From Ferdinandcohnia humi_A (GTDB lineage: Bacteria; Bacillota; Bacilli; Bacillales; Bacillaceae_L): DNA of 64,000 nt. The notes under the pieces are model-generated. The model saw nothing but the letters and a program-made list of their open reading frames with translations. It was not told where the DNA came from and did not search any database. The stretch lies in the NCBI GenBank assembly GCA_047608075.1, contig JBLKRX010000002.1, positions 186,001 to 250,000 on the forward strand. Direction: 5' to 3'. How positions within the stretch are numbered: position 1 is the stretch's first letter; each line of letters begins with the position of its first letter. Below are positions 1-7,991 of the stretch, one piece after another. A program made the position numbers and the translations under genes.

Positions 1-255
1 TAGCTTTCTTTGTCTAGCGCAAGCGGCCACCCCCTCGAAGTCAAAGATGTACGGGCAATGAAAAATCAAAAAACAACTTTTATGCCACATAACATTTGCT
101 TATTTGACTCTCACAGGACAAGGAAGTCTGATGGCAGCATAATCCTCGCACGAAGAATATGGAAAGCATTTTTGAGGAAGTACTGAGATCAATGTTTACG
201 ACAGTAAGTGGTGGATGTTAGTAAACGTTCTTCCTCAATAGCACTTGCGTTTTTG
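1..255 (-). repeat. Dispersed intergenic element, family 2, copy C
   Basis: Gene-free DNA downstream of mccB. Read on the minus strand, its final ~108 bases align with 29999-30110 and more loosely with 41016-41118. Shared blocks are AAGCAAAT, AAAAGT.GTT.TTTGATTTTTC, an ACCTC/ACTTC block and a terminal TTGCGCTAGACA. The distal part holds a nested inverted repeat: TGAGGAAG at 173-180 pairs with CTTCCTCA at 230-237, and GTTTAC at 194-199 pairs with GTAAAC at 221-226. No ORF or recognisable terminator was seen here. I infer a non-autonomous repeat element. Confidence 0.6.
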
Positions 256-264
256 TTCTATATA

Positions 265-1398
265 CTACTTTAAGGCTTGCTCTAAATCTTCAATTAAATC
301 TTCAATATCTTCTAAACCAACAGAGATACGTACTAAGCCATCAGTAATACCTAATTCAGCTCTACGTTCTTCTGGAATACTTGCATGAGTCATTTTAGCA
401 GGCAATGATATTAGACTTTCTACGGCTCCTAGACTTTCAGCAAGTGTAAAGTATTTAACCTTATTTAATAATTGATCTGACTTTTCTCCACTACCCACAT
501 CAAACGATACCATACCTCCAAAGCCCTTCGCTTGCTCCTTTGCGATGGAGTGATTAGGGTGTGTTTCGATGCCTGGATAAAAAATCCTTTCAACTGAAGG
601 ATGATTTTGTAAGTATTCCACAATTTTTCTTGTGTTTTCTTCAGTTTCTTCCATACGGATCCCTAATGTACGGATTCCGCGAATTAATAACCATGAATCC
701 TGTGGACCAAGAACTCCACCCGTTGAGTTTTGAACGAAATGCATTTCCTCTCCAAGTTCTTTTGAGTTCACTACAACAAGTCCAGCTACGACATCACTAT
801 GACCGCCAATGTATTTTGTTGCACTGTGGAGAACAATATCGGCTCCAAGTGTAAGTGGTGTTTGCCAATATGGCGTACTAAAGGTGTTATCTACAATTGT
901 GAGTATGTTATGTTCCTTCGCTAGCTTTGCTACTCCTTTAATATCTGTAATTTTTAATAAAGGATTTGTTGGTGTCTCGATATAGATAGCTCTTGTGTTA
1001 GTACGGATTTCACCTTTTATATTTTCTATGTTACTTGTATCAACAAATGTAGAATCAATCCCTAAGCGATTCAGAACTTTCGTCATGACACGATATGTTC
1101 CACCATAGACATCATCAGTTAATATAACATGGTCCCCACTATTAAATAGCATCATAACAGCCGTAATCGCAGCCATCCCCGATCCAAATGCAAAGCCTCT
1201 TTCTCCCTCTTCAAGATCCTTAATCAGTTCTTCCAACGCATGTCTTGTTGGATTTCCTGTACGAGAATATTCAAACCCTTTGTGTCCGCCAATACCTTCT
1301 TGTTTATACGTACTCACCTGATAAATTGGCGTTGTAACCGCCCCCGTATGAGGATCTCCCCCAACACCACCATGGATAAGTTTTGTTTTCCGTTTCAC
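265..1398 (-). CDS. mccB: Cystathionine gamma-lyase / homocysteine gamma-lyase MccB
   Basis: PLP enzyme of the Cys/Met metabolism family. It cleaves cystathionine to cysteine, 2-oxobutyrate and ammonia, the last step of reverse transsulfuration from methionine. The 377-residue length is normal. The PLP-lysine motif SATKYIGGH gives K195, and the YSRTGNPT and ETPTNP motifs are present. It starts one base after the mccA stop, so the two are cotranscribed. Paired with an O-acetylserine-dependent cystathionine synthase it is MccB rather than a methionine-synthesis MetC/MetI. The operon is under CymR control in B. subtilis, and a cymR gene lies 24 kb away in this window. Confidence 0.93.
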   Translation of the reverse strand: MKRKTKLIHGGVGGDPHTGAVTTPIYQVSTYKQEGIGGHKGFEYSRTGNPTRHALEELIKDLEEGERGFAFGSGMAAITAVMMLFNSGDHVILTDDVYGGTYRVMTKVLNRLGIDSTFVDTSNIENIKGEIRTNTRAIYIETPTNPLLKITDIKGVAKLAKEHNILTIVDNTFSTPYWQTPLTLGADIVLHSATKYIGGHSDVVAGLVVVNSKELGEEMHFVQNSTGGVLGPQDSWLLIRGIRTLGIRMEETEENTRKIVEYLQNHPSVERIFYPGIETHPNHSIAKEQAKGFGGMVSFDVGSGEKSDQLLNKVKYFTLAESLGAVESLISLPAKMTHASIPEERRAELGITDGLVRISVGLEDIEDLIEDLEQALK

Positions 1399-1399
1399 G

Positions 1400-2323
1400 T
1401 TATATACCTCCTTCGTAGATTTTTTTACTCAAATAACGTTCACTTCCATCAGGAAAAATAGTTACGATCTTTGAATTTGGCTTTGCATGCTTCGCTTCTT
1501 CAAGAGCTGCATGTAAAGCTGCACCAGAGGAACTACCCACTAGAAGCCCTTCTATAAGGGCTAACTCTTTCACACGACGGAATGCATCCTCGTCTGATAC
1601 TGTATGAATACTATCAAAATGAGAAGGTTCCATATACGAAGGAATAAATTCCATTCCTATACCTTCTGTTTTATGGGGACCAGATTCACCGCCATTTAAG
1701 ATGGACCCTTCTGGTTCAACAATCACTGTTTTTATCTCACTATTTTTTTCTTTTAAGTATCTTGCAGTGCCTGCAAAAGTACCACCTGTTCCCGCTCCTG
1801 CTACGAACATATCAATGTTTCCATTGAGTTGCTCCCAAAGCTCAGGACCAAGTGTTTTATAATACGTATCTGGATTAGCTGGGTTAGCAAATTGTTGAGG
1901 GCAATAGGAATTCGGAATCTCCTTTAGAAGCTCTTCCGCTTTCTTAATAGCCCCCTTCATACCTTCCTTTGTTGGAGTATGAACAATTTCAGCACCCAAT
2001 GCCTTCATCAAATCTTGCTTTTCAATTGAAAATTTTTCTGGCACACATACAATTACTTTGATATTTCTATTAATTGCTGCAAGTGCAAGTCCAATCCCTG
2101 TATTCCCGGCGGTTGGTTCGATTATTGTTCCACCCTCTGTGAGCTTACCTGAATCAAGCGCATTTTGCAGTAGTTCAATTCCTAACCTATCTTTGATGCT
2201 TCCTCCTGGATTAAAAAATTCGAGCTTAGCAAATAAACGCACACCATTCTCCAATTGGAAATGCGTAATCTCTACGATTGGAGTATTTCCTATAAGCTCA
2301 TGGACATTTTGGTACACCTGCAT
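1400..2323 (-). CDS. mccA: Cystathionine beta-synthase, O-acetylserine-dependent, MccA
   Basis: Fold-type II PLP enzyme of the cysteine synthase family. In B. subtilis MccA condenses O-acetylserine with homocysteine to cystathionine. The PLP lysine is K44 in GGSIKDR. The substrate loop TAGNTG (about 71-76) and the phosphate-binding GTGGTF loop are visible. At 307 residues it lacks the heme and CBS domains of eukaryotic enzymes. It lies between mtnN and mccB, matching the yrrT-mtnN-mccA-mccB order that recycles S-adenosylhomocysteine sulfur to cysteine. Sequence alone does not fully exclude an ordinary cysteine synthase; the neighbourhood decides. Confidence 0.9.
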   Translation of the reverse strand: MQVYQNVHELIGNTPIVEITHFQLENGVRLFAKLEFFNPGGSIKDRLGIELLQNALDSGKLTEGGTIIEPTAGNTGIGLALAAINRNIKVIVCVPEKFSIEKQDLMKALGAEIVHTPTKEGMKGAIKKAEELLKEIPNSYCPQQFANPANPDTYYKTLGPELWEQLNGNIDMFVAGAGTGGTFAGTARYLKEKNSEIKTVIVEPEGSILNGGESGPHKTEGIGMEFIPSYMEPSHFDSIHTVSDEDAFRRVKELALIEGLLVGSSSGAALHAALEEAKHAKPNSKIVTIFPDGSERYLSKKIYEGGI

Positions 2324-2338
2324 AACTATCCCACTCCG

Positions 2339-3043
2339 TTACAACGATATTTTAATTTCCTCAACCATTCTTTCGACAACAGCTGAGGAATTTTCTGCTG
2401 CTTTTACTAAGAATTGGTCAAATGAAATATTTGATTCTTTTCCAGCTATGTCTGATAATGCACGAATCACAACAAACGGTACATTGAATTGATGGCATAC
2501 TTGTGCAACTGCAGCTGCTTCCATCTCGACTGCATACAGATCACCAAATTTTCCACTTACAAACGACACACGTTCGGGATCATTCATAAAGGAATCTCCA
2601 GTTGCAATTAGTCCAGTGACAACCTGTACATCCTTTATACCCTCAGCACTTTTTTCAGCTAACTCGATAAGCTTATCATTTGCTTTAAAAGCAGCTGGTA
2701 ATCCTGGAACTTGACCATATTCATAGTCAAAAGCTGTTACATCTACATCATGATGTCGTACTTCAGAGGAAATCACAATATCCCCCACATTGAGATTTTC
2801 TAAATATCCGCCCGCTGAACCAGTATTAATTACATAATCTGGTTTAAACTGAAGTAAGAGAATAGTTGTTGAAATAGCTGCATTCACTTTACCGATTCCT
2901 GATTTTAAAAGAATTATGTCCTGCCCGTTAAGTGTCCCCGTATAAAATACACTTCCTGCTACGTTCGTTTCCTGTCTATTTTCTATCTTTTCTCGTAAAA
3001 TCGAAACTTCCTCATCCATTGCTCCAATGATTGCTACTTTCAT
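2339..3043 (-). CDS. mtnN: 5'-methylthioadenosine/S-adenosylhomocysteine nucleosidase
   Basis: Hydrolyses MTA and SAH to adenine plus methylthioribose or S-ribosylhomocysteine, feeding methionine salvage and the LuxS/cysteine route. The catalytic acid E12 lies in MKVAIIGAMDEE. The substrate-binding MET-type motif VEMEAAA (about 172-178) and catalytic aspartate in ALSDIAG (about D198) are present. I use the ATG at 3043 rather than the in-frame ATG at 3049, because the AAAGGTGA ribosome-binding site is only three bases from the upstream one. It lies between yrrT and mccA in the sulfur-recycling operon. Confidence 0.95.
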   Translation of the reverse strand: MKVAIIGAMDEEVSILREKIENRQETNVAGSVFYTGTLNGQDIILLKSGIGKVNAAISTTILLLQFKPDYVINTGSAGGYLENLNVGDIVISSEVRHHDVDVTAFDYEYGQVPGLPAAFKANDKLIELAEKSAEGIKDVQVVTGLIATGDSFMNDPERVSFVSGKFGDLYAVEMEAAAVAQVCHQFNVPFVVIRALSDIAGKESNISFDQFLVKAAENSSAVVERMVEEIKISL

Positions 3044-3064
3044 ATGCATAAATCACCTTTCATA

Positions 3065-3709
3065 CTATTGTTTGGTGGCCTCCATTACCCAAACAAAATG
3101 ATTAAAACGTGTAAACGAAACTGCAAACCCATTCCTTACAGCAATTTCTTTTAATACATCAATTGTTGTGTAATATTCCGTTTCTAAATCCTTTGCTAAG
3201 TTAAGGTAGCCTTTATGTTTTGCGGCTTCGATCGTTGAAGAATACGTTTGTTCATTCTCAAATATTGTATCCGCAAACACTATTTTACCACCTTTTTGCA
3301 AGAACATGCCATATTGAGAAATTGCTTGGTTCTTTTCTACATCATTTAAGTGATGAAAGGCATACGTACTCACAATCGTGTCAACCTGCTCCTTTGGTTG
3401 ATTAAAGACTAAAAAGTCACCATCCTCAATACGTACTTCATGGTTTCGTAGCTTTTCTAATGCAATGTCTCTCATTGGTTTTGATGGCTCAATTCCAAAG
3501 ACTTTCTTTTCATTCGCCAATAGCTTTTGTGTTAGATTCCCAGTTCCCACTCCAAATTCCAGAACAATCTTCCCGGACCTTTCAACAACAGCGTTTAATA
3601 TATCATCATAACGAGCAAATACCTCTCTATATTCCTCATCATGTCCATGAACCGTTGAATCATATGAATCTGCCCAGCCTTCAAATATCGTAAGAAACTC
3701 GCGCCCCAT
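3065..3709 (-). CDS. yrrT: SAM-dependent methyltransferase YrrT
   Basis: Class I Rossmann methyltransferase of about 214 residues. The SAM-binding motif I is EFGVGTGN, and an acidic residue follows in VFGIEPS. In B. subtilis yrrT is the first gene of the CymR-controlled sulfur-recycling operon, and its methyl acceptor is unknown. The ATG at 3709 is preferred: GGTGGAG lies ten bases upstream, and the alternative GTG at 3718 abuts that site. A product of the enzyme, SAH, is the substrate of the next gene's nucleosidase, so co-localisation makes metabolic sense. Confidence 0.85.
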   Translation of the reverse strand: MGREFLTIFEGWADSYDSTVHGHDEEYREVFARYDDILNAVVERSGKIVLEFGVGTGNLTQKLLANEKKVFGIEPSKPMRDIALEKLRNHEVRIEDGDFLVFNQPKEQVDTIVSTYAFHHLNDVEKNQAISQYGMFLQKGGKIVFADTIFENEQTYSSTIEAAKHKGYLNLAKDLETEYYTTIDVLKEIAVRNGFAVSFTRFNHFVWVMEATKQ

Positions 3710-3875
3710 TGTATTCACACTCCACCTATTTTTAATATAATTATTCCTATCTGTATAGTATGAATTAAAAAATGAACTGTTCTAAATTTATCATAGAAAA
3801 GAGTTTTTAGCAATCAAATATGATTTGAAATTTACGGGAGCCTCAGCCGAAAACAGGTGGTTTAAGAAAAAGAAA

Positions 3876-3902
3876 AGAGCGGAGGATTTGCTCCTCCGCT
3901 CT
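3876..3902 (-). terminator. Intrinsic terminator after yrrS
   Basis: Perfect 11-bp stem AGAGCGGAGGA / TCCTCCGCTCT with a five-base loop, followed on the minus strand by TTTTCTTTTT. It lies just past the yrrS stop and separates pbpI-yrrS from the yrrT operon. Confidence 0.9.
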
Positions 3903-3907
3903 ACTCA

Positions 3908-4660
3908 TTATTCAGTTTCATCTTCTTCGGTTTCATTTTCATCTGATTCGTCGTCGTCGGAATTATTCCCTTTATAGGTTGGACTGTCGTTTTCTTTTAA
4001 TTCCTCAATTTTGACAGGCCTCCACCCTTCATTTGTAACCCAATCAAGATAAACACGATACACTTGCTTACTTGATTTTGAAGAGATTGTAGCAGTAATT
4101 GAGTTTTCACCATTTCTACCTAGCCACCAAACAACCATATCAGATCGATCTAATGCAGTAGCATAACTCACTGCTTTTTCAATTTCATTTCTGTCTGTTG
4201 ATCCTTCTTCATATACAACCGTATGTGGCTCTGACTGTTCAGTACCGATTGGCTGCCATGCAGGATTTTCAATTGTTCTAACAACATTTGATTCAGAGTC
4301 ACCCTCTGTTACAACTGCTTCGTCATCAGATTCTGGTTTAGGACTCGTTTCTTCCTGCTCTACATCTTTCTCAGAATTACTTTCTGTTTCTTTATCAGTC
4401 TCATCAACAGCTGGTTCCTCTTCCTTTTGAGAATCCTCTTCATCATTAGCTTTTGAAGCTTCATTACTAGATGGTTGAGAGTCCTCCGAAACAGCAGTCT
4501 CTTCTACATTTTTATCTCCAAAAATTAATTTCCCTCCAAAAAATACAATTAAAACGACAACAAGAACAATTAAAATATTTAAGATTCGATTCACTTTTCT
4601 TCTTTTGTTTCGACGTTCAGAGCGAGGTCCTTCGTATAGTTTATTTAAATCATACCCCAT
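3908..4660 (-). CDS. yrrS: YrrS family membrane-anchored protein (DUF1510)
   Basis: Protein of 250 residues: a basic cytoplasmic N-terminus (SERRNKRRKVNR), one membrane segment at about 28-46, then a long acidic Ser/Glu/Asp-rich linker (about 52-130). A conserved C-terminal domain covers about 133-220, with an acidic tail ending NETEEDETE. This layout is that of the DUF1510/YrrS family. In B. subtilis yrrS is cotranscribed with pbpI under SigF in the forespore. Here it follows pbpI by about 80 bases. The biochemical role is unknown. The start has a strong AGGGGGAT site. Confidence 0.85.
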   Translation of the reverse strand: MGYDLNKLYEGPRSERRNKRRKVNRILNILIVLVVVLIVFFGGKLIFGDKNVEETAVSEDSQPSSNEASKANDEEDSQKEEEPAVDETDKETESNSEKDVEQEETSPKPESDDEAVVTEGDSESNVVRTIENPAWQPIGTEQSEPHTVVYEEGSTDRNEIEKAVSYATALDRSDMVVWWLGRNGENSITATISSKSSKQVYRVYLDWVTNEGWRPVKIEELKENDSPTYKGNNSDDDESDENETEEDETE

Positions 4661-4738
4661 ATTGTATCCCCCTAAAACAGTGATAACTTACAATCTATCT
4701 TCCTATTCTAGCACGTGATTTAAGAAGGTTGAAGAACT

Positions 4739-6511
4739 TTATTCAATTTTGGTACCATTTTCCTGTTCAAGTTTATATATACCTTCAACAATGTCATAAA
4801 ATACATCATTAGTTATGGACGTAGTTCCTGGCTGCTCCAAATCCACTACTACAAGGGCATATCTTGGATTTGTAAACGGGAAATAACCCGCAAACCACTT
4901 ATTAACTAATGATTTACCATCACGTTTTTTCCCAGTTTCTGCAGTACCTGTCTTGCCTGCAACCTCGTAAGGCAAGCTTGAAAATCTTGATGCGGTTCCA
5001 GAGGTTACAACTCCCCTTAATAGTTCCTGAAGTCTACTAGCTGTATAGGAGGCAATTTTCTTTCCTTCCATTTCTTGCTGGGAAAATGAAAATAGGGTAG
5101 TTCCGTTCTTGTATAATACCTGACTAACTGTACGTACTTGTTTTTTATCTCCACCTCTTGCGATTGTTGCCATCATATTCGCAATTCCAAGAGGTGTCAC
5201 ACGAACATCCTTTTGACCAATTGCAGTTTGTGCAATCGCCTTTGCAGAGCTTTTATCACGTTCATCAGCCCAAACTCTTCCCGTGTATTCATTCGGTAAC
5301 TGCTTAAAGTCTTGAAAACGGAATACATCGCCATTCCATCCAATAGGTCCTAGTAATCCAAGCATATCTGCATAGTTCTCAATAATATCCTTGTCTACTT
5401 GTAGTAATTCCTGGGCAATTGTTGCGAAGGTGTAATTACAACTCTTCGCAAAGCTCTCTGAAAAATTCAAGGTCCCATGTGGATATTCAGCTTTCCCTTT
5501 CCCATAAAGATCTTGATCACAATTAAAACTTCGATTATTTGCAATTTGATTTTGTTCAATTGCGGCAGCAGCAACCACGGTCTTAAAAACAGAACCTGGA
5601 AATTGTGGAAGAATCATTTGATTATCTGCAGTACCGTTTTCAAAAGGATTTGAGTAGTTTATATCTGGCTTACTTACCATTGCTACTAGGTCATTTGTTT
5701 CGATATCTAATAAAACAACCCCACCCTTTCTCATATTATGTTTATCCAATACCTCTTCGGACAGAAGCTGAAGATCCTTATCAAGAGTCGTTTGCACGGC
5801 AACAGGATAGTATGGATTAGCAGGGGCTGTATATTTTACATCGATCCCAAAAAGGGGCCCTCCGTCTCCTGCGACGTGGTATAACAGCTTTGCCTCTCCT
5901 TCTGGTAATAAAAATTCATCAAAAGTTGATTGTAATCCTGTGATTCCAAGTTTTGTATTCTGAGAGAGGTAGGTTTTCTCAGGATATCGTTTTTTAAATA
6001 GTTCTTCATTTTCACGAATGAGACCAATTAAGTGATCGGCTATTTTGCTGTCAAGCTCATATTGTCTATACACAGCAAATACACCCGGTATTTTCAGGTT
6101 ATTGATTTTATTCATTTGATTTTCGGTTAATTCCAATGGCTTATCTCCACCTACAATGACCGGTTTCTTGGCATCCTGCAGCTCTGTTTCTAGTGATTGA
6201 GGAGAAACATTGATAATACTAGCTACATCGTCAATTGGCCATTCGCTATTTTTTAAAAATGGAAATAGGACAAGTGTGGGATAGTATTCATGTGTTAGTG
6301 CCTTTTTATTCCGATCAATGAATCTACCACGACCTTGGTCAATAACAAGTTCTTGTGTTCTCTGAGAGACACTTGCTTCAAGTAGGTTCACTTTGTTCTC
6401 AGTGAAAGATTCAGTACTAACCAACTGTAATTGTATAAGTCTTCCTAGTAGTCCTACTAAGGCTAATAAAACGATTATAAGAATCGATAATGCCCGTTTT
6501 TTTATTATCAT
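4739..6511 (-). CDS. pbpI: Class B penicillin-binding protein (PBP4b-like) PbpI
   Basis: Membrane-anchored transpeptidase of about 590 residues. It has an N-terminal membrane segment (about 7-27), a PBP dimerisation domain and a C-terminal transpeptidase domain. The active-site motifs are SVFK (about 307-310), SCN (357-359) and KTG (520-522). It makes peptide cross-links, in B. subtilis in the forespore under SigF. Its neighbour yrrS is the same. The ATG at 6511 is preferred over the GTG at 6520. Its ribosome-binding site GAGGTG lies six bases upstream, inside the 3' arm of a strong hairpin. Confidence 0.88.
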   Translation of the reverse strand: MIIKKRALSILIIVLLALVGLLGRLIQLQLVSTESFTENKVNLLEASVSQRTQELVIDQGRGRFIDRNKKALTHEYYPTLVLFPFLKNSEWPIDDVASIINVSPQSLETELQDAKKPVIVGGDKPLELTENQMNKINNLKIPGVFAVYRQYELDSKIADHLIGLIRENEELFKKRYPEKTYLSQNTKLGITGLQSTFDEFLLPEGEAKLLYHVAGDGGPLFGIDVKYTAPANPYYPVAVQTTLDKDLQLLSEEVLDKHNMRKGGVVLLDIETNDLVAMVSKPDINYSNPFENGTADNQMILPQFPGSVFKTVVAAAAIEQNQIANNRSFNCDQDLYGKGKAEYPHGTLNFSESFAKSCNYTFATIAQELLQVDKDIIENYADMLGLLGPIGWNGDVFRFQDFKQLPNEYTGRVWADERDKSSAKAIAQTAIGQKDVRVTPLGIANMMATIARGGDKKQVRTVSQVLYKNGTTLFSFSQQEMEGKKIASYTASRLQELLRGVVTSGTASRFSSLPYEVAGKTGTAETGKKRDGKSLVNKWFAGYFPFTNPRYALVVVDLEQPGTTSITNDVFYDIVEGIYKLEQENGTKIE

Positions 6512-6515
6512 AAAA

Positions 6516-6546
6516 AACACCTCGTCAACAGTTTCGACGAGGTGTT
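6516..6546 (-). terminator. Terminator-like hairpin overlapping the pbpI ribosome-binding site
   Basis: On the minus strand AACACCTCGTC (6546-6536) pairs perfectly over 11 bp with GACGAGGTGTT (6526-6516). The loop is nine bases and the 3' arm runs into a T tract directly before the pbpI ATG. The pbpI Shine-Dalgarno GAGGTG (6523-6518) is in the 3' arm. The structure could end greA transcripts and hide the ribosome-binding site on read-through transcripts. Confidence 0.75.
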
Positions 6547-6559
6547 CGCATGTTTATAC
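6530..6559 (-). promoter_or_regulatory. SigF-like promoter for pbpI-yrrS
   Basis: On the minus strand GTATA (6559-6555), a 16-base spacer and GTCGAAACT (6538-6530) match the forespore SigF pattern (GyATA, about 15 bases, GGnnAnAnT) except for the second G. The predicted start would fall at about 6523-6525, within the hairpin and next to the ribosome-binding site. Known SigF control of the B. subtilis orthologue supports this. It is a pattern match only. Confidence 0.45.
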
Positions 6560-6574
6560 TTGTTATTAAAGAAT

Positions 6575-6695
6575 TTTCTATGTCTAGCTTGCGCCTAGAA
6601 CCTCCAGAAACTTCAACTCCTTCTACAAAAGCAAAAAACTCTTCTTTGTAGAAACCTCAAGTTTTCTCGTTTTTGGACAAAGCACTTGTCGCATT
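6575..6695 (-). repeat. Dispersed intergenic element, family 2, copy D (partial)
   Basis: Read on the minus strand this stretch begins just after the greA stop with GCGACAAGTGCTTTG. It ends AGGCGCAAGCTAGACATAGAAAA, in short blocks like the ends of copies A and C. The interior carries a 9-bp inverted repeat, TTCTACAAA (6621-6629) with TTTGTAGAA (6645-6653). Interior similarity to the other copies is weak, so membership rests on the termini. Confidence 0.4.
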
Positions 6696-6696
6696 T

Positions 6697-7173
6697 CTAA
6701 TTTATCTTTGTTATTTCAACAAACATTTCTCCGCCAGGTGTTTGAACCGTTACCTTGTCCCCAACTTGCTTTCCAAGTAAGCTTTTCGCAATCGGAGAGT
6801 CATTAGAGATTTTACCTTCAAATGGATCTGCCTCTGCACTACCAACGATTGTATACGTTTCTTCTTCTCCATCTGGAAGTTCGATAAATGTTACTGATTT
6901 ACCTAATGTCACTTTACCAGCATTGTCAGCATCTTCTTGAATAATCTTTGCATTTCGAATCATATTTTCGAGAGTTGTGATTCGGCCTTCAACAAATGCT
7001 TGCTCTTCTTTTGCTGAATCATACTCAGAATTCTCTGACAGGTCACCAAAGCTTCTAGCAATTTTAATACGTTCTACTACTTCTTTACGTTTAACCGTTT
7101 TCAAATGTTCTAATTCTTGTTCTAATTTAGCCTTACCTTCTTGTGTCATTGGAAATACTTTCTCTACTGCCAT
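6697..7173 (-). CDS. greA: Transcription elongation factor GreA
   Basis: GreA binds the RNA polymerase secondary channel and stimulates cleavage of backtracked transcripts. At 158 residues it has the expected N-terminal coiled coil (about 1-75) with the acidic tip in FGDLSENSEYDSAKEE. The C-terminal globular domain begins near GKVTLGKSVTF. A strong GGAGTGAAGGG site precedes the ATG. It follows udk, from which a hairpin at 7275-7308 separates it. Confidence 0.96.
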   Translation of the reverse strand: MAVEKVFPMTQEGKAKLEQELEHLKTVKRKEVVERIKIARSFGDLSENSEYDSAKEEQAFVEGRITTLENMIRNAKIIQEDADNAGKVTLGKSVTFIELPDGEEETYTIVGSAEADPFEGKISNDSPIAKSLLGKQVGDKVTVQTPGGEMFVEITKIN

Positions 7174-7274
7174 AAACCCTTCACTCCTTCAGTCGTTACA
7201 ATCCCCCTGTGATTGCTCTACTATTTATATGTATTACGAGTAGGTTTTTCCTACTCTATTTTACTTATGCAAGG

Positions 7275-7308
7275 AAAGGAATGATAGGAAACGATCTATC
7301 ATTCCTTT
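7275..7308 (-). terminator. Hairpin between udk and greA
   Basis: On the minus strand AAAGGAATGATAG pairs with CTATCATTCCTTT over 13 bp with an eight-base loop. It is followed by TTCCTTGC, so the T tract is poor. It may be a partial terminator or an mRNA-stabilising stem. Confidence 0.6.
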
Positions 7309-7354
7309 TCTCACAATTTGTACTAGCATAACATTCTTTATCTCTGTTATGTTA

Positions 7355-7990
7355 TTACAAAATGACATTTTGTTCAAGAATTGTTTGAATCTTAGTTACC
7401 ATTAGGTCGATTGCAACGTGATTTTGTCCACCTTCTGGGATGATAATATCCGCATATCGTTTAGTTGGTTCAATAAATTGATTATGCATTGGTCTAACAA
7501 CTGTCTCATATTGTTCAATCACTGATTCAAGAGTCCGTCCACGATCTTTAATATCACGGAGCATTCTGCGAATGATACGAATATCGGCATCTGTATCGAC
7601 GTATAACTTAATATCCATTAGATTTCGAAGTCGTTCATCCTCAAGAACTAAGATCCCCTCTAAAATGATAACATCCTTTGGTTCAACTTCTATAACATCA
7701 GAAGACCTTGTATGAAATTTATAGTCATAAACAGGTTTACTTATACCTTTATATTCAAGAAGTTTTTCAATATGGTCAATTAATAAGTCATTATCGAATG
7801 CTAATGGATGGTCATAGTTTGTATTTAATCTATCTTCAAAAGGCATGTGACTTTGATCTTTATAATAAGAGTCTTGCTCAATCATTAAAATAGAATGACC
7901 TTTAAAATGCTCGTATATCGCTTTTGATACACTAGTCTTTCCAGATCCAGACCCACCAGCGATGCCAATGACAATTGGCTTCCTGCTCAT
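7355..7990 (-). CDS. udk: Uridine kinase
   Basis: Phosphorylates uridine and cytidine with ATP or GTP in pyrimidine salvage. At 211 residues it carries the P-loop GGSGSGKTS near the N-terminus, DSYYKD for nucleoside binding, the PAFD-type ANYDHP motif seen here as TNYDHPLAFD, and the lid arginines in RRMLRDIKDRGR. It starts two bases after the trhP2 stop, so it is translationally linked to the tRNA-modification genes. Confidence 0.96.
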   Translation of the reverse strand: MSRKPIVIGIAGGSGSGKTSVSKAIYEHFKGHSILMIEQDSYYKDQSHMPFEDRLNTNYDHPLAFDNDLLIDHIEKLLEYKGISKPVYDYKFHTRSSDVIEVEPKDVIILEGILVLEDERLRNLMDIKLYVDTDADIRIIRRMLRDIKDRGRTLESVIEQYETVVRPMHNQFIEPTKRYADIIIPEGGQNHVAIDLMVTKIQTILEQNVIL

Positions 7991-7991
7991 C

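Noticed and set aside
3710..3800. CymR operator upstream of yrrT
   Set aside because: GGAATAATTATATTA lies near the expected promoter, but it does not match the CymR box as I remember it well enough to call.
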